This document shows, piece by piece, positions 1-11,500 of a stretch of 64,000 bases of DNA (positions within the stretch are counted from its first letter, which is position 1; the number at the start of each line of letters is the position of its first letter). The notes beneath the pieces are model-generated. The model was not told where the DNA came from and did not search any database. It saw nothing but the letters and a program-made list of their open reading frames with translations. This DNA comes from Yamagishiella unicocca. Lineage: Eukaryota > Chlorophyta > Chlorophyceae > Chlamydomonadales > Volvocaceae. Both the position numbers and the translations under genes were made by a program. The stretch is taken from positions 1 to 64,000 of the forward strand of contig BDSL01000089.1 in assembly GCA_003116995.1 (NCBI GenBank), given 5' to 3'.

Positions 1-3000
1 TGAAGGAACGTCCCACGAAATTCGCCTCTGGGGATCGCCGCACGAGGACGTCCGGGCCAATCGGCAAGCATCGGCTTCTCCGGCAACCCTCGTCGGCCTC
101 GCTCTTGGCACGCAGCTTAACGGTAGCAATAGCTAGGTGAAAGGAACGTCCCCACCGAAATTCGCCTCTGGGGATCGCCGCACGACGTCCGGGCCAATCG
201 GCAAGCATCGGCTTCTCCGGCAACCCTCGATCGGCCTCGCTCTTGGGCACGCAGCTTAACGGTAGCAATAACTAGGTGAAAGGAACGTCCCCACCGAAAT
301 TCGCCTCTGGGGATCGCCGCACGAGGACGTCCGGGCCAATCGCAAGCATCGGCTTCTCCGGCAACCTTCGATCGGCCTCGCTCTTGGGCACGCAGCTTAA
401 CGGTAGCAATAACTAGGTGAAAGGAACGTCCCCACCGAAATTCGCCTCTCGGGATCGCCGCACGAGGACGTCCGGGCCAATCGGCAAGCATCGGGTTCTC
501 CGGCAACCTTCGATCGGCCTCGCTCTTGGGCACGCAGCTTAACGGTAGCAATAACTAGGTGAAAGGAACGTCCCCACCGAAATTCGCCTCTCGGGATCGC
601 CGCACGAGGACGTCCGGGCCAATCGGCAAGCATCGGCTTCTCCGGCAACCTTCGATCGGCCTCGCTCTTGGGCATGCAGCTTAACGGTAGCAATAACTAG
701 GTGAAAGGAACGTCCCCACCGAAATTCGCCTCTCGGGATCGCCGCACGAGGACGTCCGGGCAATCGGCAAGCATCGGCTTCTCCGGCAACCTTCGATCGG
801 CCTCGCTCTTGGGCACGCAGCTTAACGGTAGCAATAACTAGGTGAAAGGAACGTCCCCACCGAAATTCGCCTCTGGGGATCGCCGCACGAGGACGTCCGG
901 GCCAATCGGCAAGCATCGGCTTCTCCGGCAACCCTCGATCGGCCTCGCTCTTGGGCACGCAGCTTAACGGTAGCAATAACTAGGTGAAAGGAACGTCCCC
1001 ACCGAAATTCGCCTCTGGGGATCGCCGCACGAGGACGTCCGGGCCAATCGGCAAGCATCGGCTTCTCCGGCAACCTTCGATCGGCCTCGCTCTTGGGCAC
1101 GCAGCTTAACGGTAGCAATAACTAGGTGAAAGGAACGTCCCCACCGAAATTCGCCTCTGGGGATCGCCGCACGAGGACGTCCGGGCCAATCGGCAAGCAT
1201 CGGGTTCTCCGGCAACCTTCGATCGGCCTCGCTCTTGGGCACGCAGCTTAACAGTAGCAATAGCTAGGTGAAAGGAACGTCCCCACTGAAATTCGCCTCT
1301 GGGGATCGCCGCACGAGGACGTCCGGGCCAATCGGCAAGCATCGGCTTCTCCGGCAACCTTCGATCGGCCTCGCTCTTGGGCATGCAGCTTAACGGTAGC
1401 AATAGCTAGGTGAAAGGAACGTCCCCACCGAAATTCGCCTCTCGGGATCGCCGCACGAGGACGTCCGGGCAATCGGCAAGCATCGGCTTCTCCGGCAACC
1501 TTCGATCGGCCTCGCTCTTGGGCACGCAGCTTAACGGTAGCAATAACTAGGTGAAAGGAACGTCCCCACCGAAATTCGCCTCTGGGGATCGCCGCACGAG
1601 GACGTCCGGGCCAATCGGCAAGCATCGGCTTCTCCGGCAACCCTCGATCGGCCTCGCTCTTGGGCACGCAGCTTAACGGTAGCAATAACTAGGTGAAAGG
1701 AACGTCCCCACCGAAATTCGCCTCTGGGGATCGCCGCACGAGGACGTCCGGGCCAATCGGCAAGCATCGGCTTCTCCGGCAACCTTCGATCGGCCTCGCT
1801 CTTGGGCACGCAGCTTAACGGTAGCAATAACTAGGTGAAAGGAACGTCCCCACCGAAATTCGCCTCTGGGGATCGCCGCACGAGGACGTCCGGGCCAATC
1901 GGCAAGCATCGGGTTCTCCGGCAACCTTCGATCGGCCTCGCTCTTGGGCACGCAGCTTAACAGTAGCAATAGCTAGGTGAAAGGAACGTCCCCACTGAAA
2001 TTCGCCTCTGGGGATCGCCGCACGAGGACGTCCGGGCCAATCGGCAAGCATCGGCTTCTCCGGCAACCTTCGATCGGCCTCGCTCTTGGGCATGCAGCTT
2101 AACGGTAGCAATAACTAGGTGAAAGGAACGTCCCCACCGAAATTCGCCTCTCGGGATCGCCGCACGAGGACGTCCGGGCAATCGGCAAGCATCGGCTTCT
2201 CCGGCAACCTTCGATCGGCCTCGCTCTTGGGCACGCAGCTTAACGGTAGCAATAACTAGGTGAAAGGAACGTCCCCACCGAAATTCGCCTCTGGGGATCG
2301 CCGCACGAGGACGTCCGGGCCAATCGGCAAGCATCGGCTTCTCCGGCAACCCTCGATCGGCCTCGCTCTTGGGCACGCAGCTTAACGGTAGCAATAACTA
2401 GGTGAAAGGAACGTCCCCACCGAAATTCGCCTCTGGGGATCGCCGCACGAGGACGTCCGGGCCAATCGGCAAGCATCGGCTTCTCCGGCAACCTTCGATC
2501 GGCCTCGCTCTTGGGCACGCAGCTTAACGGTAGCAATAACTAGGTGAAAGGAACGTCCCCACCGAAATTCGCCTCTGGGGATCGCCGCACGAGGACGTCC
2601 GGGCCAATCGGCAAGCATCGGCTTCTCCGGCAACCTTCGATCGGCCTCGCTCTTGGGCACGCAGCTTAACGGTAGCAATAGCTAGGTGAAAGGAACGTCC
2701 CCACCGAAATTCGCCTCTGGGGATCGCCGCACGAGGACGTCCAGGCCAATCGGCAAGCATCGGCTTCTCCGGCAACCTTCGATCGGCCTCGCTCTTGGGC
2801 ACGCAGCTTAACGGTAGCAATAGCTAGGTTGAAGGAACGTCCCCACCGAAATTCGCCTCTGGGGATCGCCGCACGAGGACGTCCGGGCCAATCGGCAAGC
2901 ATCGGCTTCTCCGGCAACCCTCGATCGGCCTCGCTCTTGGGCACGCAGCTTAACGGTAGCAATAGCTAGGTGAAAGGAACGTCCCCACCGAAATTCGCCT

Positions 3001-5437
3001 CTGGGGATCGCCGCACGAGGACGTCCGGGCCAATCGGCAAGCATCGGGTTCTCCGGCAACCTTCGATCGGCCTCGCTCTTGGGCACGCAGCTTAACGGTA
3101 GCAATAACTAGGTGAAAGGAACGTCCCCACCGAAATTCGCCTCTGGGGATCGCCGCACGAGGACGTCCGGGCCAATCGGCAAGCATCGGCTTCTCCGGCA
3201 ACCTTCGATCGGCCTCGCTCTTGGGCATGCAGCTTAACGGTAGCAATAACTAGGTGAAAGGAACGTCCCCACCGAAATTCGCCTCTGGGGATCGCCGCAC
3301 GAGGACGTCCGGGCCAATCGGCAAGCATCGGCTTCTCCGGCAACCTTCGATCGGCCTCGCTCTTGGGCACGCAGCTTAACGGTAGCAATAGCTAGGTGAA
3401 AGGAACGTCCCCACCGAAATTCGCCTCTGGGGATCGCCGCACGAGGACGTCCAGGCCAATCGGCAAGCATCGGCTTCTCCGGCAACCTTCGATCGGCCTC
3501 GCTCTTGGGCACGCAGCTTAACGGTAGCAATAGCTAGGTTGAAGGAACGTCCCCACCGAAATTCGCCTCTGGGGATCGCCGCACGAGGACGTCCGGGCCA
3601 ATCGGCAAGCATCGGCTTCTCCGGCAACCCTCGATCGGCCTCGCTCTTGGGCACGCAGCTTAACGGTAGCAATAGCTAGGTGAAAGGAACGTCCCCACCG
3701 AAATTCGCCTCTGGGGATCGCCGCACGAGGACGTCCGGGCCAATCGGCAAGCATCGGCTTCTCCGGCAACCTTCGATCGGCCTCGCTCTTGGGCACGCAG
3801 CTTAACGGTAGCAATAACTAGGTGAAAGGAACGTCCCCACCGAAATTCGCCTCTGGGGATCGCCGCACGAGGACGTCCGGGCCAATCGGCAAGCATCGGC
3901 TTCTCCGGCAACCTTCGATCGGCCTCGCTCTTGGGCACGCAGCTTAACGGTAGCAATAACTAGGTGAAAGGAACGTCCCCACGGAAATTCGCCTCTCGGG
4001 ATCGCCGCACGAGGACGTCCGGGCCAATCGGCAAGCATCGGGTTCTCCGGCAACCTTCGATCGGCCTCGCTCTTGGGCACGCAGCTTAACAGTAGCAATA
4101 GCTAGGTGAAAGGAACGTCCTTACTGAAATTCGCCTCTGGGGATCGCCGCACGAGGACGTCCGGGCCAATCGGCAAGCATCGGCTTCTCCGGCAACCTTC
4201 GATCGGCCTCGCTCTTGGGCATGCAGCTTAACGGTAGCAATAACTAGGTGAAAGGAACGTCCCCACCGAAATTCGCCTCTGGGGATCGCCGCACGAGGAC
4301 GTCCGGGCCAATCGGCAAGCATCGGCTTCTCCGGCAACCTTCGATCGGCCTCGCTCTTGGGCACGCAGCTTAACGGTAGCAATAACTAGGTGAAAGGAAC
4401 GTCCCCACCGAAATTCGCCTCTGGGGATCGCCGCACGAGGACGTCCGGGCCAATCGGCAAGCATCGGCTTCTCCGGCAACCTTCGATCGGCCTCGCTCTT
4501 GGGCACGCAGCTTAACGGTAGCAATAACTAGGTGAAAGGAACGTCCCCACGGAAATTCGCCTCTCGGGATCGCCGCACGAGGACGTCCGGGCCAATCGGC
4601 AAGCATCGGGTTCTCCGGCAACCTTCGATCGGCCTCGCTCTTGGGCACGCAGCTTAACAGTAGCAATAGCAAGGTGAAAGGAACGTCCTTACTGAAATTC
4701 GCCTCTGGGGATCGCCGCACGAGGACGTCCGGGCCAATCGGCAAGCATCGGCTTCTCCGGCAACCTTCGATCGGCCTCGCTCTTGGGCATGCAGCTTAAC
4801 GGTAGCAATAACTAGGTGAAAGGAACGTCCCCACCGAAATTCGCCTCTCGGGATCGCCGCACGAGGACGTCCGGGCAATCGGCAAGCATCGGCTTCTCCG
4901 GCAACCTTCGATCGGCCTCGCTCTTGGGCACGCAGCTTAACGGTAGCAATAACTAGGTGAAAGGAACGTCCCCACCGAAATTCGCCTCTCGGGATCGCCG
5001 CACGAGGACGTCCGGGCCAATCGGCAAGCATCGGCTTCTCCGGCAACCTTCGATCGGCCTCGCTCTTGGGCACGCAGCTTAACAGTAGCAATAGCTAGGT
5101 GAAAGGAACGTCCCCACCGAAATTCGCCTCTGGGGATCGCCGCACGAGGACGTCCGGGCCAATCGGCAAGCATCGGCTTCTCCGGCAACCTTCGATCGGC
5201 CTCGCTCTTGGGCACGCAGCTTAACGGTAGCAATAACTAGGTGAAAGGAACGTCCCCACCGAAATTCGCCTCTGGGGATCGCCGCACGAGGACGTCCGGG
5301 CCAATCGGCAAGCATCGGCTTCTCCGGCAACCTTCGATCGGCCTCGCTCTTGGGCACGCAGCTTAACGGTAGCAATAACTAGGTGAAAGGAACGTCCCCA
5401 CCGAAATTCGCCTCTGGGGATCGCCGCACGAGGACTC
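1..5437. repeat. 142-bp satellite array, about 38 copies, with higher-order structure
   Basis: Head-to-tail copies of a 142-bp unit fill the left edge and run off the window; the array ends inside a unit at about 5437. Copies differ by a few point changes (CTCTGGGG/CTCTCGGG, GGCTTC/GGGTTC, AACTAGG/AGCTAGG) and by a one-base deletion copy. Marker variants recur at multiples of the unit: the deletion copy at 761, 1470 and 2179 (709 bp apart, five units minus one base), a GGTTGAAGG variant 710 bp apart (2830, 3540), and a TCCTTACTG variant 568 bp apart (4121, 4689). Overlapping ~98-residue open frames on minus follow the repeat period and are not genes, because 142 is not a multiple of three. 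Subtelomeric or pericentromeric location is possible but cannot be shown here. Confidence 0.97.
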
Positions 5438-6465
5438 CAATGCTTCTCTCCGTATGTACATCAGAACCGCCTGCGATGCACCTAGGACTGGGTAAACAAG
5501 TGGATGCCCGCCAGCTTTGTTCGTCTCCTTCCGCCCGAGTAATATTTAATCAAACAGGGCTAACAGGAACATGCGGCGGGGTTATTGGCTTATCCGGTCA
5601 CCTGGCCGATTGACAGGGCTGACAGGCACATGCGGAGGGGTGACCGAGTTTAGGCCGCCTGGTTACCGGGGATAGGTTGTGCGGGCATATAGGGGCGGAG
5701 TCCGCCCCTCAATTCCCCACCCCCTTAATACACGCCAGGCTCCGGCCGGCGTAACATCATCATTAACGTTGTAACGGTTACAGTGGGTTCCAGACCAAGA
5801 GGTAGAACCATCGGGTACATCGCCTGACACTGAGAAAGACGGAGGAAACAAAGACCGACATGCACCGGAACAAAGGCAAACCACCAGAAACACCAAATCG
5901 ACCAATATTACCGGGGATAGGTTACCGGTTGCGGACGCCAGAGCCGCGGGGCATGTGCCTCCTGCAGTCGCGGGGCAGGTGCAGCCCAACCCATTAACCC
6001 CGAAGGACAGCAACCGGTTCCTCGCGCTTCGCCATGCGGATGGCTTGTTTTTTAAGCTTGAGGGCCAGCGAGGACCGCAGCGCCCAACGTTACGTGACGT
6101 ACGGGAATATCAAGCTCCTTGTGTCACAATCTTCTTGGCCAACCGTGCGTGCACTACCGGTATTATTTCACCTAGCATATAATGCAGTCGCCGCTATGCA
6201 GGCCACCGCACTGCCACTTGCCGTTTCCATACAGAAACGGTAACTGGAGATACATCCTCTGGAAGCTCGCCCTGAGACTTCTCCTGCAGCTTCTCCTCCT
6301 TGGACGCATGACAGATTACTACCTGTCTCGGCGGCTGGCTCCTCCTTTCCGCACCTCATGTCTATGTGCAAAGGAAGTCACCCCATGGCTATGTGCAAGG
6401 AAGAGCCCCTGCATGCACTCCGTCGGCACCATGCTTGCGCCACATTTCTTGCTGACACACCCTCA
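5438..6465. other. Intergenic region with diverged short duplications
   Basis: No convincing gene. About 5556-5640 holds a diverged tandem duplication (ACAGGGCT.ACAGG.ACATGCGG recurs after roughly 60 bp). The string TTACCGGGGATAGGTT occurs near 5662 and again near 5908. A copy of dispersed family B lies at 5750-5870. The right part is the 3' flank of the rhodanese gene. Confidence 0.6.
5750..5870 (+). repeat. Dispersed repeat family B, copy 1
   Basis: The stretch from TTGTAACGGTTACAGTGG through CCAGACC, GGTAGAACCATCGGG, CATCGCCTGACACTGA to AAGACCGAC matches, with scattered changes, the reverse complement of 35268-35370 and the plus strand at 57150-57255. The three copies share blocks in the same order, so this is a diverged interspersed element of unknown class. 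Confidence 0.75.
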
Positions 6466-7729
6466 CTAATCTCCTTCGCCGCGTTCGCCCACAATCCCAC
6501 ACGCCTTGTCGGCCGCACATCCTTCCCCAGCCCCAGCCCCACAGTGACCTCCCCCGGTCCCGCAACAACCACCCTCCCCGGACGGCGCCTGCGGCTGCGC
6601 CTGAGAGACCCCCTGGCTGCTGCCACCACCACCGCCACGCGCACCACCGCCGCTACCACTGCAACCGCCACCACCGCCACGGCAGCACGCGCGCTGTTGT
6701 GGTTGCCGTTGCTTGGCAGCGCAGGAACTTTCGCAGCAGGGCTTGGCTGGCACATCGGACGGCGGCTTAACCGGCTTCGTAAGCCCCTCCGCCTCCACCT
6801 CACAGTTGCCCCCACCATCGCCCTCTCGGACCTCCGGCATCGCACCCTGGCGCCAGGCTTGCATCCCACCCTGCAAGTGCCGGGAGTGAGATACGTGCGG
6901 GGAGCGTGGGCGTGCAGTAGCCAGGAAGAGGCAGTAGGCAGGGAGGGGCATTAGCCAGAAGAGGCAGTAGGCAGGGAGGGGCAGTAGGCAGGGACCGGCT
7001 CTGCCACGAACCAAACAAACTCCTCAGGAGGCCCTCAATCGAATCGATCACCCCCCTCCCCCCAGCGGCCCTCACGCACCTTGAGCTGCCTGACGTGCTT
7101 GTAGCCCCGGTCCTGCAGCCACTTGAGCGCGCCTATGGAGCGGTGCGCGGACAGGCAGATGACGAAGAGCTCCGTGGTCGCGGGGTCCACCGACTCCAGG
7201 AGGGGAGCCACGCTGGGGGCGTTGGGGTGTGTGGGGTGGGGAGCAGCAGCAGCAGCAGCAGGCGGAAGCACCGTCAGATGTGGGGTTGTCCCGGCACGTT
7301 GAGCACAGAGCTGTCGATCGTACAGCGGCCGTGCCACGTGGGCCCTGCTGCCCCTCCATGGTCGTACAGCGACTGTGCCACGTGGGCCCTGTTGCCCCTC
7401 CACGGTCCCTGTGTGCCGACGGACTACCAATCCACTGCTTGCTGCCGTACCAGCAGATGCGTGCAGCCCTAGCTGGGGGACCCAATGCGGGACATGTCGG
7501 CTGGAGCGAGATGGGCAGCCCTCGCCGCTGCACGTGCCGCTGGCCGGTGGTGGTCACGTAGCAGCCCTCGCCGCTGCACCGGGCCCCCTACCCCCCGCTG
7601 CTGGGCACCCACTTGTTCGGCCAGGACCAGGGCGGCAGAAAGGACGCGTGCAGCGCCCCGGCGATGTGCCCCGCCAAGTACTCGCCCCGCGTCCGCACGT
7701 CGATGATGCGGGGGGCGGTGCGGGAGGAC
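6466..7729 (-). CDS. Rhodanese-domain protein with Cys/Gly-rich tail (5' end not resolved)
   Basis: Three minus-strand exons join in phase: 7613-7729, 7080-7212 and 6466-6870 (stop at 6466). The first carries the rhodanese entry motif IIDVRTRGEYLAGHI. The second holds the active-site loop CLSAHRS with the persulfide Cys and the loop Arg. The third opens with GGMQAW, the usual rhodanese C-terminal motif. Donors are GTGGGT and GTGCGT and acceptors CCCAG and TGCAG. Family knowledge: single-domain rhodaneses move sulfane sulfur through a Cys persulfide, often in plastids. After the domain comes a roughly 110-residue tail rich in Gly and Cys pairs (PCCESSC, ACCRGG, GGCCGT), which is unusual and may bind metal. 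The acceptor before 7729 shows that at least one upstream exon is missing; candidates lie at 7.9-8.5 kb. Confidence 0.85.
6926..6995. repeat. Intronic minisatellite in the rhodanese gene
   Basis: Three imperfect copies of GAGGCAGTAGGCAGGGAGGGG, one with an extra segment, lie in the last intron of the rhodanese gene, about 55 bp upstream (on minus) of the acceptor at 6871. Confidence 0.8.
7319..7406. repeat. 44-bp tandem duplication in a rhodanese intron
   Basis: Two copies starting CGTACAGCG at 7319 and 7363 share GTGCCACGTGGGCCCTG and GCCCCTCCA. They lie in the intron between the first two resolved rhodanese exons. Confidence 0.85.
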
Positions 7730-8594
7730 CTGGGGGCCGGGGTCGGGGGGGCGGGATGGTGGGACTGGGACTAGTATAAAATACGGTTTGATCCGCTGTA
7801 CTGCCAGCGCGAGGGGGCGCGAGGGGGCGCGAGGGGGCGCGAGGGAGCGCGAGGCGACAGGTAGAAGCTCTGATGTTTCGAATGTGTCAGGATGCCAGGC
7901 GACACAACTCAATTTGTGTCGCCTGTGCTACTTCTTGGCTGGGAGAGGGGTTGTGGAGGAGAAGCAGTTGGGCCACGTAGGGTGGCGGCGAGGTGGGACG
8001 CTGCGGAACGGGTGTCCCCACCTCTCCGCCTCAGGCAGCGCCTTAATTCCATTGCTGACAGCCAATATTCCGTCCGGTTCCAGCTCGGGCACTTGCCCGA
8101 AAGTCCACAACCAGCGCATTTGGACAACCTATTTGAGAGGCGCTCTGCCCTACGGCAATGCAAGCTTGCAGCCTAGTGTTTCGGAAGCGCACTGCAGTTG
8201 GTGGTCTCAGCAGTCCTAAATTCAATTATGTGAAGTTGGGCTTATGATTAAACAAAAGGATCAAAAGGTAGGCCGGCCTCCACAAGAGGGAAACCCTGTC
8301 GTCCGCAGTCGTACGTGACCGAATTGGTCGCGGAAGCCGTTAAACAGGCTTTCATCTGTGCAGCAGCTGCTATAAGAAAATCCTTCCGGTCGTTAGCCTT
8401 CGGAACCCCATCCCGCTTTTCCGCCAAACTGACCAAGGGGCCGACGACCCGTGCGCAGGCTTGATTGAACAGTTTACCAAAACCTGTTAGCAGCATTGTT
8501 TCTGTTACTTAGAGCCTTCATGCACGCGACGGCTTCTGGATGAACGGCGGGTGGCCCCATCTGTCATTCTCGGCGGGACCCAGCAGCAGCAAAG
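7730..8594. other. Likely 5' part of the rhodanese gene and divergent promoter region
   Basis: On minus, an ATG at 8496 opens 82 codons starting MLLTGFGKLF. A second open stretch near 7960-8119 (MRWLWTFGQVPELEPDG) is followed by a GTGGGG donor-like site. Either could encode the missing N-terminus of the rhodanese, but I could not join them in phase. An 11-bp array (GCGAGGGGGC-type, four copies) lies at 7808-7853. The ATG at 8496 and the ATG5 start at 8595 are only 98 bp apart and divergent, so a shared promoter is possible. Confidence 0.35.
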
Positions 8595-11500
8595 ATGAGC
8601 GGGTACAGCAGCGATGGCAAAACGCCAGTGCATCAGGTACTTGCCCAAACGTGGCACACCAAGATACCCGTGCACTTGTCGCTGGCGCCTGACAACATCA
8701 GCAGCCCATCGGCGGTACGACCCATTTACGTAAGTCCTGGGGCACGCCTCCTTGGTGCCACATGGGAGGGTCTCGAACGGGAGCGGAAACTGAGGGCGGT
8801 TTTGGGACAACAATGTGAAGAGGTGTCCAGCGGAACGGCATTGTTAGTCAGGGAGTGGCAGCCTCATTGTGGGACGGAGGGCGCGCGCATACTGCCAGGC
8901 CTGGTATCGCGCTGGCCGGACCGACAAATACAGGGATCCGCGCGTGTTCCAATCGTCTGTATGTACGATCAGGGTGTACGGCCGGGTGCCGGGAACGGGG
9001 GAACCTGCCGGCCCCCAAACACTCGCTCGCGCCGTCCCCAATACCCATCGCCCTTCTCTCCCACCCCGACACTGCCCCGCCGCCGCACCCCGCACCCCCT
9101 CCCTCTGCCCTCTCTCCCCCTCCGCCCGCACACGCGCCGGGATCCACGTGCGGCTCCTGCCCGCAGCTGATGGCGCCGCGGCAGGGGTACCTTCATGCCG
9201 TCGGAACACAGGCGTGGCCGCACCTGCAGGTGGGTCGACACGGGTTGTTGGGTATGTTTTTGCAGGCCCGTAGGGCCCGTGCAGGTCCGTGCAGGTCCGT
9301 CCAGGTCCGTGCAGGTCCGTGCAGGTCCGTGCAGGTCCGTGCAGGTCCGTGCAGGTCCGTGCAGGTCCGTGCAGGTCCGTGCAGGTCCGTGCAGGTCCGT
9401 GCAGGTCCGTGGGGAGCCCGTGTTTCCTCCCCACTGGCCCATGCTAATACTCCTCGCTGCGCCTAATCAGGCACCGCCCCTCTTTCCTCCCCTTTCTCGC
9501 GCCCTCCCTGTAGCACGTGCTGCCCAGCTTCCCGGGGCGCGCAGGACCGCCCCGGCCGTGGTTCGACTGCCGCGGTGTGCCGCTCAAGTGGTGAGTTGGC
9601 GAGGAATGCCCGTGTGGGTGGGTGGCGTCCTGGGCAGGGGCTGCGGAGAGGCGGGGTGGCAGCAGCCGGACGTCTAGGCGGCCTGGGAAGGGGGCGTCGG
9701 CCTCACCCTCCACTCGCTTGCGGTCGGTCCACCCAACGCGAGATTGATGCTTCATGCTTTGGCACCAACCGCCTCATTCCACGTCCCTGTTGATGATCGC
9801 TCGGATGCGTTGCCGCTGCTGGCTGCGCCGCCAGGTACCTGCCGTGTGGAGTGCTGTACGACTTGCTGGCTGACGTGGGCCAACTTCCGTGGAAGCTGAC
9901 GGTGGGGGTGCAGGGGAGGGGGGAACTACTGCCCGGGCGCCTAGGGTTGCAAGTCGGGGTGGGGCGGGGTGCGGCTGGGTCGGTGGGTGGCTGGTCAGAG
10001 TAGAGGGAGCGTCCTTCACGCCCATTACCGTAATACCCGTTCCGGGCGGTGCGGGCTCTCCCTGTCAGCTCGTCTGTCGGCTCCTGCGCCGAAGCTCTGC
10101 GCCCTGGTTGTCTGCCTCCCCCTCCCCTCCGCCTGCGTTGCGGTTCATTTTTGCACCCCCACCCCCACACCACGGTCGCTTTTGCACCCTCCCCATTCCC
10201 CACCAACCCCCACCAACAACAGATCCACTACACCCACCCGCCGGACTCGCTGGTCAGTTGGGACACCGGGGCCTCGCAGCAGGCGCAGTTCATGAACTCG
10301 CTCAAGGTTGGTTGCGGCTGGCGGGGATGCGCTCATCTGTCGGTTGGTTTTACCCCTAAGCCGCATTAAGTTCCACGGAAAATGAACAGTCCCGACGGCT
10401 CGGAGCGCACGACCCGGCGACGAGGGAGGTGACGGGGGGGATTGGCGAGGTGTATCGTCTTACGGCACGGAGCTAGGGCGCAGCTGGCAGGGACCGGTCG
10501 TCGCTCCGCAGCCGGCAGGTCGCCAGCGGGGGCCCGAGCACGGGGCTCTGGTGCCAGGGATGCAGCGGTGGCCCCAGCCACCAGGTGTGTCGTCCTACCG
10601 CGGCGTGCGGAGCACCCAGCACCCAGCACCCACACGGCTACACTCAGCGCAGTCCCTCACCGCCTCCTCCCCGGGTGGCTGCTAGGCCCCCCGATTGCGC
10701 CCCCCTCACCAGCCAGTAACCCGTTCCTCCTTTGTTGGTTCGCGGGTTTCCCCTCTCCACCCTATATGTGTCGGAAGACATTGTGCAGCCGCCATACGGC
10801 ACCCATGTCGTGTAACCGGGTCATTCGGCCACCACGCCCCCCCCCGCACCCACGGGGTTCTCTTATCATTCGCATTCGCGGATTCTCTTATCAAATTCCC
10901 CCGCACCCAAGTCCAGTAGCCTGCGCGCGCGTCCAGGTGTCCGACGGCTATGCACCAGCGACAGTTCCCATGTCGAGTTACCGGTTCTTTTATGTAACCC
11001 CTCCCCGCTCCCTTTCGTCTCGCCGCAGCCGATTTAGCTTAGCCGCCGAAGGTCGACATACGACCTTCGTCTCTCGTATCCTCAACCCAGCTCTCCAGCA
11101 TGCATCTCAAAACGTCTGTCCTAAACGTTTTTTCTGGCATCCACGGGTCTTCCTCGACCCCCCCCAGGAGGCTTGCTACATCTGCCGGGGCCCCGACGGC
11201 AGCGGCGCAGTGATGCGCATGGGCAGCGCCGCGCACGACGAGCTGTGGGCTGCCGTACAGGCAGGCGACGTGGGGGCGTACCGGTCGGCGGTGTCGGCGC
11301 TCAAAATGACCCCCTCGCAGGTGAGTGAGCCGGGGCGGGGAGATGAGTGAGCAGGAGGGGGTTTGAGAAGAAAAATCCGCGAATCCACGGCCGACAAACC
11401 GAGGGCGGTGAAGGTGATGGTCCAGGGGCGCGCCGAAGAGCAGGAGGGGGGTGAGCGGGTGTGTGTTTGACGGAGAAGCGGGGTGTATTGGGGGAGGAGA

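Noticed and set aside
117..5375. Chains of ~98- and 145-residue open frames on minus in the satellite
   Set aside because: They repeat with the 142-bp unit, shift frame from unit to unit and end at stops fixed by the repeat; they are by-products of the satellite.
1..5437. CRISPR array
   Set aside because: Units are long and contiguous with no unique spacers, and the context is nuclear and eukaryotic.
6378..6954. Overlapping long frames on plus and minus opposite the rhodanese tail
   Set aside because: The minus frame continuing GGMQAW joins the rhodanese exon in phase; the others are shadows of Gly-rich DNA.
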